The position numbers and the translations under genes were made by a program. The notes beneath the pieces were generated by a model. The model did not search any database. It had not been told where the DNA came from and was given only the letters and a program-made list of their open reading frames with translations. Positions 1 to 7,917 of a DNA stretch of 64,000 bases are shown in pieces. The stretch is from Mycobacterium aquaticum (GTDB lineage: Bacteria > Actinomycetota > Actinomycetes > Mycobacteriales > Mycobacteriaceae): contig NZ_MVHF01000026.1 of the NCBI RefSeq assembly GCF_002086485.1, positions 1 to 64,000 of the forward strand, in the 5' to 3' direction. Each line of letters begins with the position of its first letter. The first letter of the stretch is position 1.

Positions 1-124
1 CCGACCTCGGGCCCGGCCACCCGCCACCACTGACGAGATCCGTTGCACTGACCCCCACACGATTCCGCAACAGCCCGCAACATCGGGATTTCCGTGCATA
101 ACTGGCCACTGGCCGCCATGTTGC

Positions 125-1012
125 CTAGGCCGGGTGGTCCGCGCCGGACTCCCAGGCGCTGAGCGCACCCACCGCCGCCCAGTCCAGCTCGCCACCGCCC
201 GTGGCCAGCAGGGTCAGGAAGCGGTCGCGCAACAGGCTGGCCACCGGCAGCGGCACCTGCAACGCCTCGCCCGCGCTAAGCGCCAGTTTGACGTCCTTGA
301 GTCCCAGGCTCGCCGCGAAACCGGCCGGGGTGAATTCGCCGCGGGCCAGCAGCCCGCCGTAGGTTCGGTACACCGGGGCGTCGAACAGCGTGGAGGTCAA
401 GAGCTCCAGGTATTGCTGCTTGTCTACGCCGGCCTTGCCGACGAGCGCCATGGCCTCGCCGACCGATTCGATCACCGAGGCGATCAGGAAGTTTCCGCTG
501 ATCTTCACCAGGTTGGCGGCCCGTGGTTCCTCACCGAGCACGAAGGTGCGCTGCCCGACCGCGTCGAAAATCGGGGTCATCGCCTCGACGGCCGCCGGCG
601 CGCCGGCTGCGACCACGAACAGCTTGGCGGCGGCAGCGGCCTCGGGCCTGCCGAACACCGGGGCGCTGACGAACTGCTGACCTGCCTCGGCATGGCGGTC
701 GGCCAGCCGGTCGGCCAGCTCCACGCTGATGGTCGAGCACGAGATGTGGGTGGCGCCGGCCGGTAGCTCGGCCAGGATGCCGTTGGCCCCGAACGTGATT
801 GCTTCCACAGCGGCGTCGTTGGCCAGCATGGTGACCACTGCGTCGCCGCGGCAGGCTTCGGCAACCGTCGCCGCGGGGTGCGCGCCCTGACCGGCCAGCG
901 CGGCCACCTTGTCCGGCGATCTGTTGTACGCCGTGACGTCGTGACCTGCCGCGAGCAGATTGGCGGCCATCGCCGCGCCCATGTTGCCCAGTCCGATGAA
1001 TCCGATCCTCAT
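125..1012 (-). CDS. NAD(P)-dependent 3-hydroxyisobutyrate dehydrogenase-like oxidoreductase
   Basis: This is a 295-residue cytoplasmic enzyme of the beta-hydroxyacid dehydrogenase (HIBADH/GLYR1) family. The N-terminal Rossmann motif GLGNMGAAMA (residues 7-16) binds NAD(P). A second family signature, around SAPVFGRPEAA near residue 115, corresponds to the substrate-binding loop, and LVKISGNFL near residue 170 supplies the catalytic Lys. The length is normal for the family. The ATG at 1012 is preceded by a weak GTGGAG ribosome site. The substrate cannot be read from sequence; other members act on 3-hydroxyisobutyrate, tartronate semialdehyde, succinic semialdehyde or imines. It runs divergently from the YdeI-like gene, with only about 40 bp between them. 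A second member of the family lies at 26582-27463 in a clearer metabolic operon. Confidence 0.85.
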   Translation of the reverse strand: MRIGFIGLGNMGAAMAANLLAAGHDVTAYNRSPDKVAALAGQGAHPAATVAEACRGDAVVTMLANDAAVEAITFGANGILAELPAGATHISCSTISVELADRLADRHAEAGQQFVSAPVFGRPEAAAAAKLFVVAAGAPAAVEAMTPIFDAVGQRTFVLGEEPRAANLVKISGNFLIASVIESVGEAMALVGKAGVDKQQYLELLTSTLFDAPVYRTYGGLLARGEFTPAGFAASLGLKDVKLALSAGEALQVPLPVASLLRDRFLTLLATGGGELDWAAVGALSAWESGADHPA

Positions 1013-1053
1013 GGCTCCACTCTTACCGGGTTAGTTTGGAGTCGGGAGGGCTC

Positions 1054-1488
1054 ATGAAATTCTCGACGGAAATGTTCCAGATGGGCAACAACACCGGCAT
1101 CGAGGTTCCTGCCGAGGTGGTGGAGGCGCTCGGTGCCGGCAAGCGTCCGGCCGTGGTTGTCGACGTCAACGGTTATCGATATCGCTCGACCGTTGCCCCG
1201 ATGGGCGGCAAGTACCTCATCCCGTTCAGTGCCGAACGGCGCAGCGAATCCGGCATCCGCGGAGGCGACGCGATAGACGTCGAGTTGACCGTCGACACCG
1301 AGCCACGCCTGGTCGAGGCGCCCGAGGATCTCCGCGCGGCGCTCGACGCGTCGCCCACGGCGGCCAAGCGCTGGGAGGCGCTGTCCTACAGCAAGCAGAA
1401 GGGCCACGTCACCGCGGTGGAAGGGGCCAAGGCGGCCGACACTCGGGCCCGTCGCATCGCGAAAGTCATTGCTGAGCTGGAGAGTTGA
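1054..1488 (+). CDS. YdeI/OmpD-associated family protein (DUF1905 plus YdeI C-terminal domain)
   Basis: This 144-residue protein has an N-terminal DUF1905-type beta domain (start about FSTEMFQMGNNTGIEVP, with VVVDVNGYRYRSTVAPMGGKYLIPF) followed by a helical YdeI/OmpD-associated segment (LRAALDASPTAAKRWEALSYSKQKGHV). Members are small soluble proteins of uncertain role; some are annotated as bacteriocin-protection proteins, but that is weak evidence here. I chose the ATG at 1054 because a strong GGGAGGG site lies just upstream; a TTG at 1036 would be an unsupported extension. The 3' end overlaps the convergent CoxS-like gene by 23 nt. No operon partner lies on the same strand. Confidence 0.8.
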   Translation: MKFSTEMFQMGNNTGIEVPAEVVEALGAGKRPAVVVDVNGYRYRSTVAPMGGKYLIPFSAERRSESGIRGGDAIDVELTVDTEPRLVEAPEDLRAALDASPTAAKRWEALSYSKQKGHVTAVEGAKAADTRARRIAKVIAELES

Positions 1489-1960
1489 GCTCTGCGGTTT
1501 CGCTCGCCCGGCGTACTGCCGCGATGATGCCCTGATAACCGGTGCACCGGCAGAAGTTGCCGGAGAGCCCCTCGCGGATCTCGGAGTCGGTCGGTGCGGG
1601 ATTGTCCCGCAGCAGCGCGGTGATCGAGGTGACGAAACCCGGTGTGCAGAAGCCGCATTGCAGTCCGTGGCACTCCTTGAGCGCGGCCTGTACGGGCGAG
1701 AGTTCGCCGCCGGGACCCTCGATACCCTCGACGGTCGTCACCTCCTGGCCGTCCACCTGCACCGCGAAGACCAGACAGGACCGCACGGCCTGACCGTCGA
1801 GCAGCACGGTGCAGGCACCGCACGCCCCGTGCTCACAGCCGAGGTGCGTGCCCGTCAGCCCGCAGTTCTCCCTCAGGAAATCCGCGAGGGTGACGCGCGG
1901 CTCGACCACGCTGCGGTAATCGCGGCCGTTGACCGAAACTGCAACTGGCAGTTCATGCAT
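1466..1960 (-). CDS. Molybdenum hydroxylase 2Fe-2S (small) subunit, CoxS-like
   Basis: This is the iron-sulfur subunit (164 residues) of a xanthine dehydrogenase/CO dehydrogenase family enzyme. The N-terminal plant-type [2Fe-2S] domain shows the motif C-x4-C-x2-C around GCEHGACGACTV, with a further Cys in RSCLVF. The C-terminal helical [2Fe-2S] domain shows C-G-x-C (LQCGFCTPGF) and CRCTGY. It passes electrons from the molybdopterin site to FAD. It is the last gene of a four-gene operon reading leftward (large subunit, CoxG, FAD subunit, this subunit), and its start overlaps the FAD-subunit stop by 8 nt, which indicates translational coupling. The length is typical. Confidence 0.93.
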   Translation of the reverse strand: MHELPVAVSVNGRDYRSVVEPRVTLADFLRENCGLTGTHLGCEHGACGACTVLLDGQAVRSCLVFAVQVDGQEVTTVEGIEGPGGELSPVQAALKECHGLQCGFCTPGFVTSITALLRDNPAPTDSEIREGLSGNFCRCTGYQGIIAAVRRASETAELNSPAQQ

Positions 1961-2828
1961 TGCGCGCCTCCACGCTTGCGTGTTCCCAGGCTCGGGCCAC
2001 CATGGTGGCGCCGACGCGCGCCCGATAGGACGCCGAGCCCTGAAGGTCCGAGGGAATGTCGGTCAGTGTGGACATCGCGAGTTCGCCGATATGCTCGGCG
2101 GTCACGTCGCCGATCGGTGTGCCGGTCGTGGCGGCCTCGGCCGCGGTGGCCCGCTTCGGTGTCGAACCCAGACCGAGCAGGCCGATGCCGCACCTGCTCA
2201 CCCGGTTGTCGTCGTCGAGCTCGATCCCGACCACGGCGCCTGCGATGGCGAAGTCACCGTGGCGGCGGGCGAACTCTTCGACCGCGAAGCCACTGCGGCC
2301 AGACCACACCGGAAACCGTACGGCGGTGAGGATCTCGTCGGCGGCCAGTGTGGTCTCCCACAACCCGGTGAAGAACTCTCTCGCCGGGATCGCGCGCGTG
2401 CCGCGCGGTGAGGTGGCCTCGATCGTGGCGTCGAGCGCCAGTGCCACAGCTGCGTATTCGGCGGCCGGGTCGGCGTGGGCGATCGCACCGCCGAGCGTGC
2501 CGCGCGTCCGGATCTGAAAGTGCCCGATGTGCGGGGTGGCCAGGGTGAGCAGTGGAACCGATTCGGCCACTTCGTCGTCGAGGCCGACGAGCGCGTGCGG
2601 TGTGGCGGCACCGATCACCACCTCGTCGCCGTGCCGGTCGATGTCGCTGAGCCCGGTAATGCGCGATATGTCGATGAGGTTGTCGAAATGCGTCAGCCGC
2701 ATGGCCAGCATCGGCACCAGACTCTGCCCGCCTGCCAGGATTTTCGCGGTGTCGCCATACTCACCGAGCAGCGCTACCGCCTCGTCGACGCCGGTCGGTC
2801 GGTGATAGGCGAACGGAGCGGCTTTCAT
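1953..2828 (-). CDS. Molybdenum hydroxylase FAD-binding (medium) subunit, CoxM-like
   Basis: This 291-residue flavoprotein subunit carries the PCMH-type FAD-binding domain in its N-terminal half. The pyrophosphate loop reads AKILAGGQSLVPMLAMRL (about residues 28-45) and the second flavin motif reads TLGGAIAHADPAAE (about 112-125). The C-terminal part is the CO dehydrogenase flavoprotein C-terminal domain. It accepts electrons from the 2Fe-2S subunit and hands them to a quinone or another acceptor. The start ATG overlaps the stop of the CoxG gene (ATGA), and its stop overlaps the start of the CoxS-like gene, so all are co-translated. Confidence 0.93.
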   Translation of the reverse strand: MKAAPFAYHRPTGVDEAVALLGEYGDTAKILAGGQSLVPMLAMRLTHFDNLIDISRITGLSDIDRHGDEVVIGAATPHALVGLDDEVAESVPLLTLATPHIGHFQIRTRGTLGGAIAHADPAAEYAAVALALDATIEATSPRGTRAIPAREFFTGLWETTLAADEILTAVRFPVWSGRSGFAVEEFARRHGDFAIAGAVVGIELDDDNRVSRCGIGLLGLGSTPKRATAAEAATTGTPIGDVTAEHIGELAMSTLTDIPSDLQGSASYRARVGATMVARAWEHASVEARNA

Positions 2829-3463
2829 GACACCGACCGGAGCCGGCCCAGCAGGTAGCCGAGCACACCCGCGACGGCCACGGCGCCGACGGTGGGGGCG
2901 AACCGCTTGGCCATAGGCACCGCCATCACCTTGGCCAGCGCGATCGCGTTGATCGGGACAGCCGATTGATCCTCGGCTGTGGTTGGGGCCGCGGCGTTTT
3001 CGCCTGCGGGTGCGGCACCGGCGAGCAGCTCGGCTTCGAGGCTGCCGGCGAACTGGTCGATCAGGGCTCCGGCGACATCGCTGAGCACACCGCGGCCGAA
3101 CTGCGCGGCCTTGCCCGAGATGGTCAGATCGGTGGTGACCGAGACGAGGGTGCCTGCGGTGCCGTCGTCTTTCAGTTGGGCGGTGACGACGGCGGCGGCA
3201 CTGCCGTTGCCGCGGGTCTCCTTGCCGTTGGCCTTGAGCACCACGCGCTGGGCTTGCGCATCTTTCTCCTGAAAAGTCGCATTGCCTTGATAGGACACGG
3301 TGATCGGACCCACCTTGACCTTGACTGCGCCGGTGAAGTCGTCACCGTGGACGCTCAGCAGGGTTGCGCCGGGCAGACAGGGAGCCACGCGTTCGACGTC
3401 GGTGATTACCTCCCACGTCTTCGACGCAGGCACCGCGACCCGGAATTCGTTGTTGAGCTCCAC
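2825..3463 (-). CDS. CoxG-like SRPBCC protein, maturation or membrane anchor of the molybdenum hydroxylase
   Basis: This 212-residue protein has an N-terminal SRPBCC domain of the CO dehydrogenase subunit G type (VPASKTWEVITDVERVAPCLPGA, then KVGPITVSYQGNATFQEKD and the GRGVLSDVAGALIDQF C-terminal helix). A low-complexity linker follows, and a C-terminal hydrophobic segment (VGAVAVAGVLGYLLGRL) could be a membrane anchor. In carboxydotrophs CoxG recruits CODH to the membrane. I start it at the GTG at 3463, which follows a GGGAAGGA site and begins 2 nt after the large-subunit stop. A longer open frame extends upstream but lies wholly inside the large-subunit gene. Confidence 0.85.
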   Translation of the reverse strand: MELNNEFRVAVPASKTWEVITDVERVAPCLPGATLLSVHGDDFTGAVKVKVGPITVSYQGNATFQEKDAQAQRVVLKANGKETRGNGSAAAVVTAQLKDDGTAGTLVSVTTDLTISGKAAQFGRGVLSDVAGALIDQFAGSLEAELLAGAAPAGENAAAPTTAEDQSAVPINAIALAKVMAVPMAKRFAPTVGAVAVAGVLGYLLGRLRSVS

Positions 3464-3465
3464 CG

Positions 3466-5811
3466 CTAAAGGTCCTTCCCTTCGGATCGTTCGAGTGCCG
3501 CGACGATGGCGGCGGGGCTTGCGGGCAGGGTCGTCACCGAGACTCCGAGCGGGGCCAGGGCGTCGTTGATCGCGTTGATCACGGCGGGCGTCGACCCGAT
3601 GGCACCGCCCTCGCCGGCTCCCTTGTAGCCACCCACACCGGGCCCGGGGATCTCGACGTGGCCGTACTCGATGAGCGGCACGTCGGTGGCGGTGGGCAGC
3701 AGATAGTCGACAAAGGTTGAGGAGAGCGGATTTCCGGCGTCGTCGTAGGAGAGCTGTTCCAGCAGGGCGCCGCCGATGCCCTGCACGGTGCCACCGGCGA
3801 TCTGCCCCTCGACGACGTTCGGGTTGATCATCGGACCGACGTCCTCGCTGACGATGTAGCGGGTGATGTGGACCCGGCCGGTGTCCAGATCCACCTCGCA
3901 TGTGCAGGCGTGGGTCGCGTTGGCCCAGTGGATCGGAGCCGTCGGTGGCGCGGTGAAGCGGGCGGTGGCCTCCAGGGTCGCCGACATGCCCGGCGGCAGC
4001 TGCTGCGGCTCGTAGTACGCGCGGTACGCGAGATCGGCAAAGGTGACGGCCTTTTCGGCGTTCTCGCGAACGGTCGCGCGTGACCCGGCGAGTTCGATCT
4101 CGGATTCTTCGACACCGAGCCGGGCGGCGGCCATCGCGACGAGTTGCTTGCGCAGGATGGTGCCGGCCTCGTTGACCGCTCCGGCGGTCATCGGCGCACT
4201 GCGGCTGCCCTGCGTTCCCGCGCCGTACGGCGTCACCGCCGTGTCGCCCTGGATCGTGGCGACGTCGGCGATGTCAGCACCCAGTGCATCTGCCGTGAGC
4301 TGAATGACGGTGGTTTCCAGGCTGTTTCCGGTCGATCCGCCGTTGACGTAGACGTTGATCTTCCCGGTCGGCTCCATGCGCATTGTGCAGCCCTCGGTGG
4401 CCAGGTGGCCGGTGGCCGCACCCGTCGGCTCGATGTAGGCGGAGAAACCCAGGCCGAGGTAGCGGCCCTGCCTGAGCGCCTCGGCCTGTTCCCTGCGGAA
4501 GCCCTCGTGGTCGAGGATTTTCACCGCCTGTTCGAACGTTTCGATGGGGGCGACGTGGTCGTAGGGCATGCCGTTGGGGTTGAAGTACGGCATCTCGTCT
4601 CGGCGCAACAGGTTGCGACGGCGCAGCTCCACCGGGTCGAGGCCCATCTTTCGGGCGGCGATGTCGAGAAGGATTTCTCGCGTGAGGGTTTCGTACTGCC
4701 ACGGTCCGCGGTAGGCGTGCAGGCCCGCAGTGTTCGAGAACACCGTCTTGTAGTTGAAGCTGGCCTTGGGTACGCGGTACGGGCCGGGGAAGAACATGCC
4801 GATGGCCGCGGTGGTGAGCACCGGATAGGGAGTGGGATAGGAGCCGACGTCCTGGATGAAGTCGATGTCGGCGGCCAGGATGTTGCCGTCCTCGTCGAAC
4901 GCCATCCGCACATCGCCGTCGACATGGCGGGATTGCCCGGCAGACATCAGGTTCTCGCGGCGGTCCTCGATCCACTTCAGTGCGCTCGGAACCTTGCGCG
5001 CGGCCAGCATGATGCACATGTCTTCGCGCATCGGCACCACCTTCTGCCCGAAACCGCCGCCGGTATCGCGCATGATGACGCGTACGTGCTGGGCCGGGAT
5101 GGCCAGCAGTCGCGCGCCGAAGGCCCGCAGCTCGTGCGGAGTCTGGGTGGACGCCCAGATGGTCAGTTCGCCGGTCGACGCCGCCCATTCGACGACCATG
5201 CCGCGGGTCTCGATCGGCACCGGAACGTACATCTGTTGGTAGATATGCTCTTTGACCACGTGGGCGGCCGAGGCAAAGGTCTCTTCGTCGGGCGGGGCGC
5301 CGGCCAGGCCGCCCGCGTTGTTGTCCGGGTAGGCGGCGTGCACCGCGATGTCGGAGGTCAGCGCGTCACGGAAATCCGGGATGGCGGGTAGTGGTTCGTA
5401 GCCGACGTCGACCAGGTCGGCGGCATCCTCGGCGACGTACCGGCTCTCGGCGATCACGAGTGCGACGGGGTCGCCGACGAATTTGACCTCGCCCTCGGCC
5501 AGTGGCGGCCGTGGCGTGTCCGGCATGTCCTTGCCTGCCACGGCGTGCCAGGCCTCCCTGACGTCGGGGTTCAGGTCGGCCGCGGTGAACACCGCATGGA
5601 CGCCGGGCAGGGCGAGTGCCGCAGCGGTGTCGACGCCTGTGATGGTGGCCCGCGCGAAGGGACTGCGGACGAAGCAGGCGTGCAGCATGCCCGGCCGCGT
5701 GATGTCGTCGACGAAGGTGCCGCGACCGGTGAGCAACCGGGTGTCCTCGACGCGTTCGATCCGTCGGCCCGCGTAGCGAGTGCTGACGGTCCCGGATGTG
5801 GCTGACGCCAT
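3466..5811 (-). CDS. Molybdenum hydroxylase large (molybdopterin-binding) subunit, xanthine dehydrogenase/CoxL family
   Basis: This is the catalytic subunit (781 residues). It begins with the aldehyde oxidase/xanthine dehydrogenase a/b hammerhead domain (GRRIERVEDTRLLTGRG near residue 15). The molybdopterin domain shows the DTGGGFGQKV loop near residue 250 and GYKGAGEGGAIGS near residue 730, whose Glu fits the catalytic GxGE Glu. The active-site loop reads AYRGPWQYE. Form I CO dehydrogenase carries AYxCSFR instead, so CO is not supported as substrate; an aldehyde, purine or other heterocycle oxidation is more likely. It is the first gene of the operon and is transcribed divergently from the VanX-like gene. 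Confidence 0.9.
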   Translation of the reverse strand: MASATSGTVSTRYAGRRIERVEDTRLLTGRGTFVDDITRPGMLHACFVRSPFARATITGVDTAAALALPGVHAVFTAADLNPDVREAWHAVAGKDMPDTPRPPLAEGEVKFVGDPVALVIAESRYVAEDAADLVDVGYEPLPAIPDFRDALTSDIAVHAAYPDNNAGGLAGAPPDEETFASAAHVVKEHIYQQMYVPVPIETRGMVVEWAASTGELTIWASTQTPHELRAFGARLLAIPAQHVRVIMRDTGGGFGQKVVPMREDMCIMLAARKVPSALKWIEDRRENLMSAGQSRHVDGDVRMAFDEDGNILAADIDFIQDVGSYPTPYPVLTTAAIGMFFPGPYRVPKASFNYKTVFSNTAGLHAYRGPWQYETLTREILLDIAARKMGLDPVELRRRNLLRRDEMPYFNPNGMPYDHVAPIETFEQAVKILDHEGFRREQAEALRQGRYLGLGFSAYIEPTGAATGHLATEGCTMRMEPTGKINVYVNGGSTGNSLETTVIQLTADALGADIADVATIQGDTAVTPYGAGTQGSRSAPMTAGAVNEAGTILRKQLVAMAAARLGVEESEIELAGSRATVRENAEKAVTFADLAYRAYYEPQQLPPGMSATLEATARFTAPPTAPIHWANATHACTCEVDLDTGRVHITRYIVSEDVGPMINPNVVEGQIAGGTVQGIGGALLEQLSYDDAGNPLSSTFVDYLLPTATDVPLIEYGHVEIPGPGVGGYKGAGEGGAIGSTPAVINAINDALAPLGVSVTTLPASPAAIVAALERSEGKDL

Positions 5812-5864
5812 GTATCGCTCCGATTCGTGGGCTACTTCTGCGCGTAAGTAGAGTGCGGTTATCC

Positions 5865-5885
5865 TATACCGGAAGGAAATATACC
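5865..5885. promoter_or_regulatory. TATACC direct repeat between divergent operons
   Basis: Two TATACC hexamers (5865-5870 and 5880-5885) repeat at 15-bp spacing in the otherwise GC-rich 132-bp gap between the molybdenum hydroxylase operon and the VanX-like gene. On the minus strand they read GGTATA and could be -10-like elements or half-sites for a regulator. This is inference only. Confidence 0.3.
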
Positions 5886-5943
5886 TCTAGAAGAGAGTGG
5901 CATTTTCATTCGTGCTGACGATCGGCGTTTAGGCTTGCCGACT

Positions 5944-6558
5944 ATGCGTCCCATCGCGTTCGGGCTGCTGGTGGCCGCGGCTACCGTGCTGGCTCCGACA
6001 CCCGCCGCGTCGGCGGTGCCCGCGGCCGCCGCCGGTCTCGTCGACATCCGCACCGTGGTGCCCGACGCGATCGTCGACCTTCGATACGCCACCACGGACA
6101 ACTTCGTCGGCCAGCAGCTCTACCCGGCCGACGCTCACTGCCTCGTGCACGAGTCCATGGCCGCCGGGCTAGCCGCGGCCGCCGCGGCACTGCGCCCCGA
6201 CCGGCTGGTGTTCTGGGACTGCTACCGCCCGCACGAAGTGCAGGTCCGGATGTTCCAGGCGGTGCCTGATCCGAACTGGGTGGCACGACCGGGCAGCTCG
6301 GCGCGCAGTCATGAGGCCGGCCGGTCGGTGGACGTCACCATCGCCGGCGTCGACATGGGCACCGGGTTCGATGACTTCACCCCGCGAGCCAAGGCATATG
6401 CGACCGACGGTGTCAGTCCCGCCGAACAGGCCAACCGGGCCAGGCTGCGGCAGGCCATGCAGGCCGGAGGGCTCTCGGTGTACTCGGGGGAGTGGTGGCA
6501 CTTCGACGGGCCGGGCGCCGCCGATCCGCGACCGTTCCTCGACGTCCCCCTCGACTGA
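5944..6558 (+). CDS. Secreted D-alanyl-D-alanine dipeptidase, VanX/DdpX family (peptidase M15D)
   Basis: This 204-residue exported protein has a Sec signal peptide (PIAFGLLVAAATVLAPTPAASA, cleavage near residue 24). The mature domain shows the zinc motif SARSHEAGRSVDV (the SxHxxxxxxD pattern) and the late EWWHFD motif, which supply the His, Asp, Glu and His of M15 zinc peptidases. The family cleaves D-Ala-D-Ala dipeptides. In a mycobacterium without a visible vanHA cluster, cell-wall dipeptide recycling is more likely than glycopeptide resistance. A TAGGCT -10 hexamer (5930-5935) lies 8 nt before the ATG, so the mRNA is probably leaderless, which supports this start over an upstream TTG at 5935. 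Confidence 0.85.
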   Translation: MRPIAFGLLVAAATVLAPTPAASAVPAAAAGLVDIRTVVPDAIVDLRYATTDNFVGQQLYPADAHCLVHESMAAGLAAAAAALRPDRLVFWDCYRPHEVQVRMFQAVPDPNWVARPGSSARSHEAGRSVDVTIAGVDMGTGFDDFTPRAKAYATDGVSPAEQANRARLRQAMQAGGLSVYSGEWWHFDGPGAADPRPFLDVPLD

Positions 6559-6774
6559 TCCGCGGGATCACCCGCCGCGCCCCACCTTTCGCGCGAGTGA
6601 GCTCTGACGTAGGCGGTAATTTCACTTGACACATCACGACGTTTCGCGTCGAGGGCGTCCCGGGTATGCGTTTGTGTGTGCACACGACCCTGATGGATAA
6701 CGATTTGAAACCTCAACGATTTCAAAGTGATACGAGAGACGAAGCGCATCCTCCGCACACACTACGGTCACTTG
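6559..6774. other. Intergenic stretch before the GH5-like gene
   Basis: No gene is visible in this 216-bp stretch. A short TGATCC-GCG-GGATCA hairpin sits on the dipeptidase stop codon (6556-6570). A TACGGT hexamer at 6763-6768 is a -10 candidate 6 nt before the GTG at 6775. The middle is noticeably AT-richer than its surroundings. Confidence 0.4.
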
Positions 6775-7917
6775 GTGCACCGTCGAACGGCCCTCAAACT
6801 GCCGCTGGCACTAGCAGTCGCCACGGCACTACCCGCCATGTCCGCGATGCCTAGCGCCGCCGCCGACACTGGCCGGTGGCCCGCAGACCGTGCCAACGCG
6901 TGGTACCAGGCGCAGGGCTGGTTGGTAGGTGCCAACTACATCACGTCGACCGCGATCAACCAGATCGAGATGTTTCAGGCAGGCACGTACGACCCGCGGC
7001 GGATCGACGCCGAACTCGGCGCGGCCCGGCTGCTCGGGTTCAACACTGTACGGGTCTTTCTGCATGATCTGCTGTGGGCCCAGGACCGCGGTGGATTCCA
7101 AAGCAGACTGGCGCAATTCGTCAATATCTCGGCGAACCACGGCATCAAACCGCTATTCGTGTTCTTCGACTCGTGCTGGGATCCGTATCCGCGGCTCGGC
7201 GCGCAGCGGGCGCCGCGACCCGGCGTGCACAACTCGGGCTGGGTGCAGAGTCCCGGCGCCGAACGCATCGCCGACCCGCGGTATCGGCAGGTCCTCTACG
7301 ACTATGTGACCGGGGTGATCGGCCAGTTCCGCAACGACCCAAGGGTGCTCGGCTGGGACCTGTGGAACGAGCCCGACAACCCATCCGGCCAGTACCGCTC
7401 TGTCGAACGCAAGGACAAGCAGCAGCAGGTCGGGGCGCTGCTCCCACTGGTCTTCCAGTGGGCGCGATCTGTCAACCCGGCCCAGCCGCTGACCAGTGGT
7501 GTCTGGCAAGGCAGTTGGGGATCCGGTGACCGCAGTGCGATGAGCGGTTTTCAGCTCGACAACTCCGACATCATCACGTTCCACTCCTATGGCACGCCTG
7601 ATCAGTTCGAGGCGCGGATCGAGGAACTGGCGCCGCTGGGCCGACCGATCCTGTGCACGGAGTATCTGGCCCGCACGCTCGGCAGCACCATCGAAGGAGT
7701 GCTGCCGGTCGCCAAGCGGCACAACGTCGGCGCCTACACGTGGGGACTGGTCGCCGGGAAGTCCCAGACGTACTTCCCGTGGGATTCCTGGAGCCATCCC
7801 TACAAGACGCTGCCGAAGGTGTGGTTCAGCGATCTGCTGCAGCCCGACGGGCGACCCTATCGCGACATCGAATACCAGACGCTGCGCAAGCTCACGAGCA
7901 CGCCGGGTGCGACTTAG
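6775..7917 (+). CDS. Tat-exported GH5-like glycoside hydrolase
   Basis: This 380-residue protein opens with a twin-arginine signal (HRRTALKLPLALAVATAL, then an AxA site near residue 30), followed by a (beta/alpha)8 glycosidase fold of the GH5/clan A type. The acid/base Glu lies in LWNEP (E199) and the nucleophile candidate in LCTEYLA (E296). Clan A enzymes hydrolyse beta-glycans such as cellulose, mannan or xylan; the real substrate is unknown and could be a host plant or cell-wall polymer. I chose the GTG at 6775 because a TACGGT -10 lies 6 nt upstream (leaderless pattern) and it gives a compact Tat signal. A GTG at 6727 would add 16 residues. The stop overlaps the convergent DUF885 gene by 4 nt. 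Confidence 0.8.
   Translation: MHRRTALKLPLALAVATALPAMSAMPSAAADTGRWPADRANAWYQAQGWLVGANYITSTAINQIEMFQAGTYDPRRIDAELGAARLLGFNTVRVFLHDLLWAQDRGGFQSRLAQFVNISANHGIKPLFVFFDSCWDPYPRLGAQRAPRPGVHNSGWVQSPGAERIADPRYRQVLYDYVTGVIGQFRNDPRVLGWDLWNEPDNPSGQYRSVERKDKQQQVGALLPLVFQWARSVNPAQPLTSGVWQGSWGSGDRSAMSGFQLDNSDIITFHSYGTPDQFEARIEELAPLGRPILCTEYLARTLGSTIEGVLPVAKRHNVGAYTWGLVAGKSQTYFPWDSWSHPYKTLPKVWFSDLLQPDGRPYRDIEYQTLRKLTSTPGAT

Noticed and set aside
4144..5391. 415-codon open frame on the plus strand
   Set aside because: It lies wholly antisense to the molybdenum hydroxylase large subunit, which has full domain support. Low-complexity Arg/Gly/His-rich translation is typical of high-GC shadow frames.
3466..5811. 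Aerobic CO dehydrogenase (form I)
   Set aside because: The required AYxCSFR loop is absent.
5944..6558. Vancomycin resistance determinant
   Set aside because: Although VanX-like, it is secreted and lacks vanH, vanA or vanRS neighbours; cell-wall recycling fits better.
6556..6570. TGATCC-GCG-GGATCA as an intrinsic terminator
   Set aside because: The stem is 6 bp with a 3-nt loop on the stop codon and no U-run; too weak to call.
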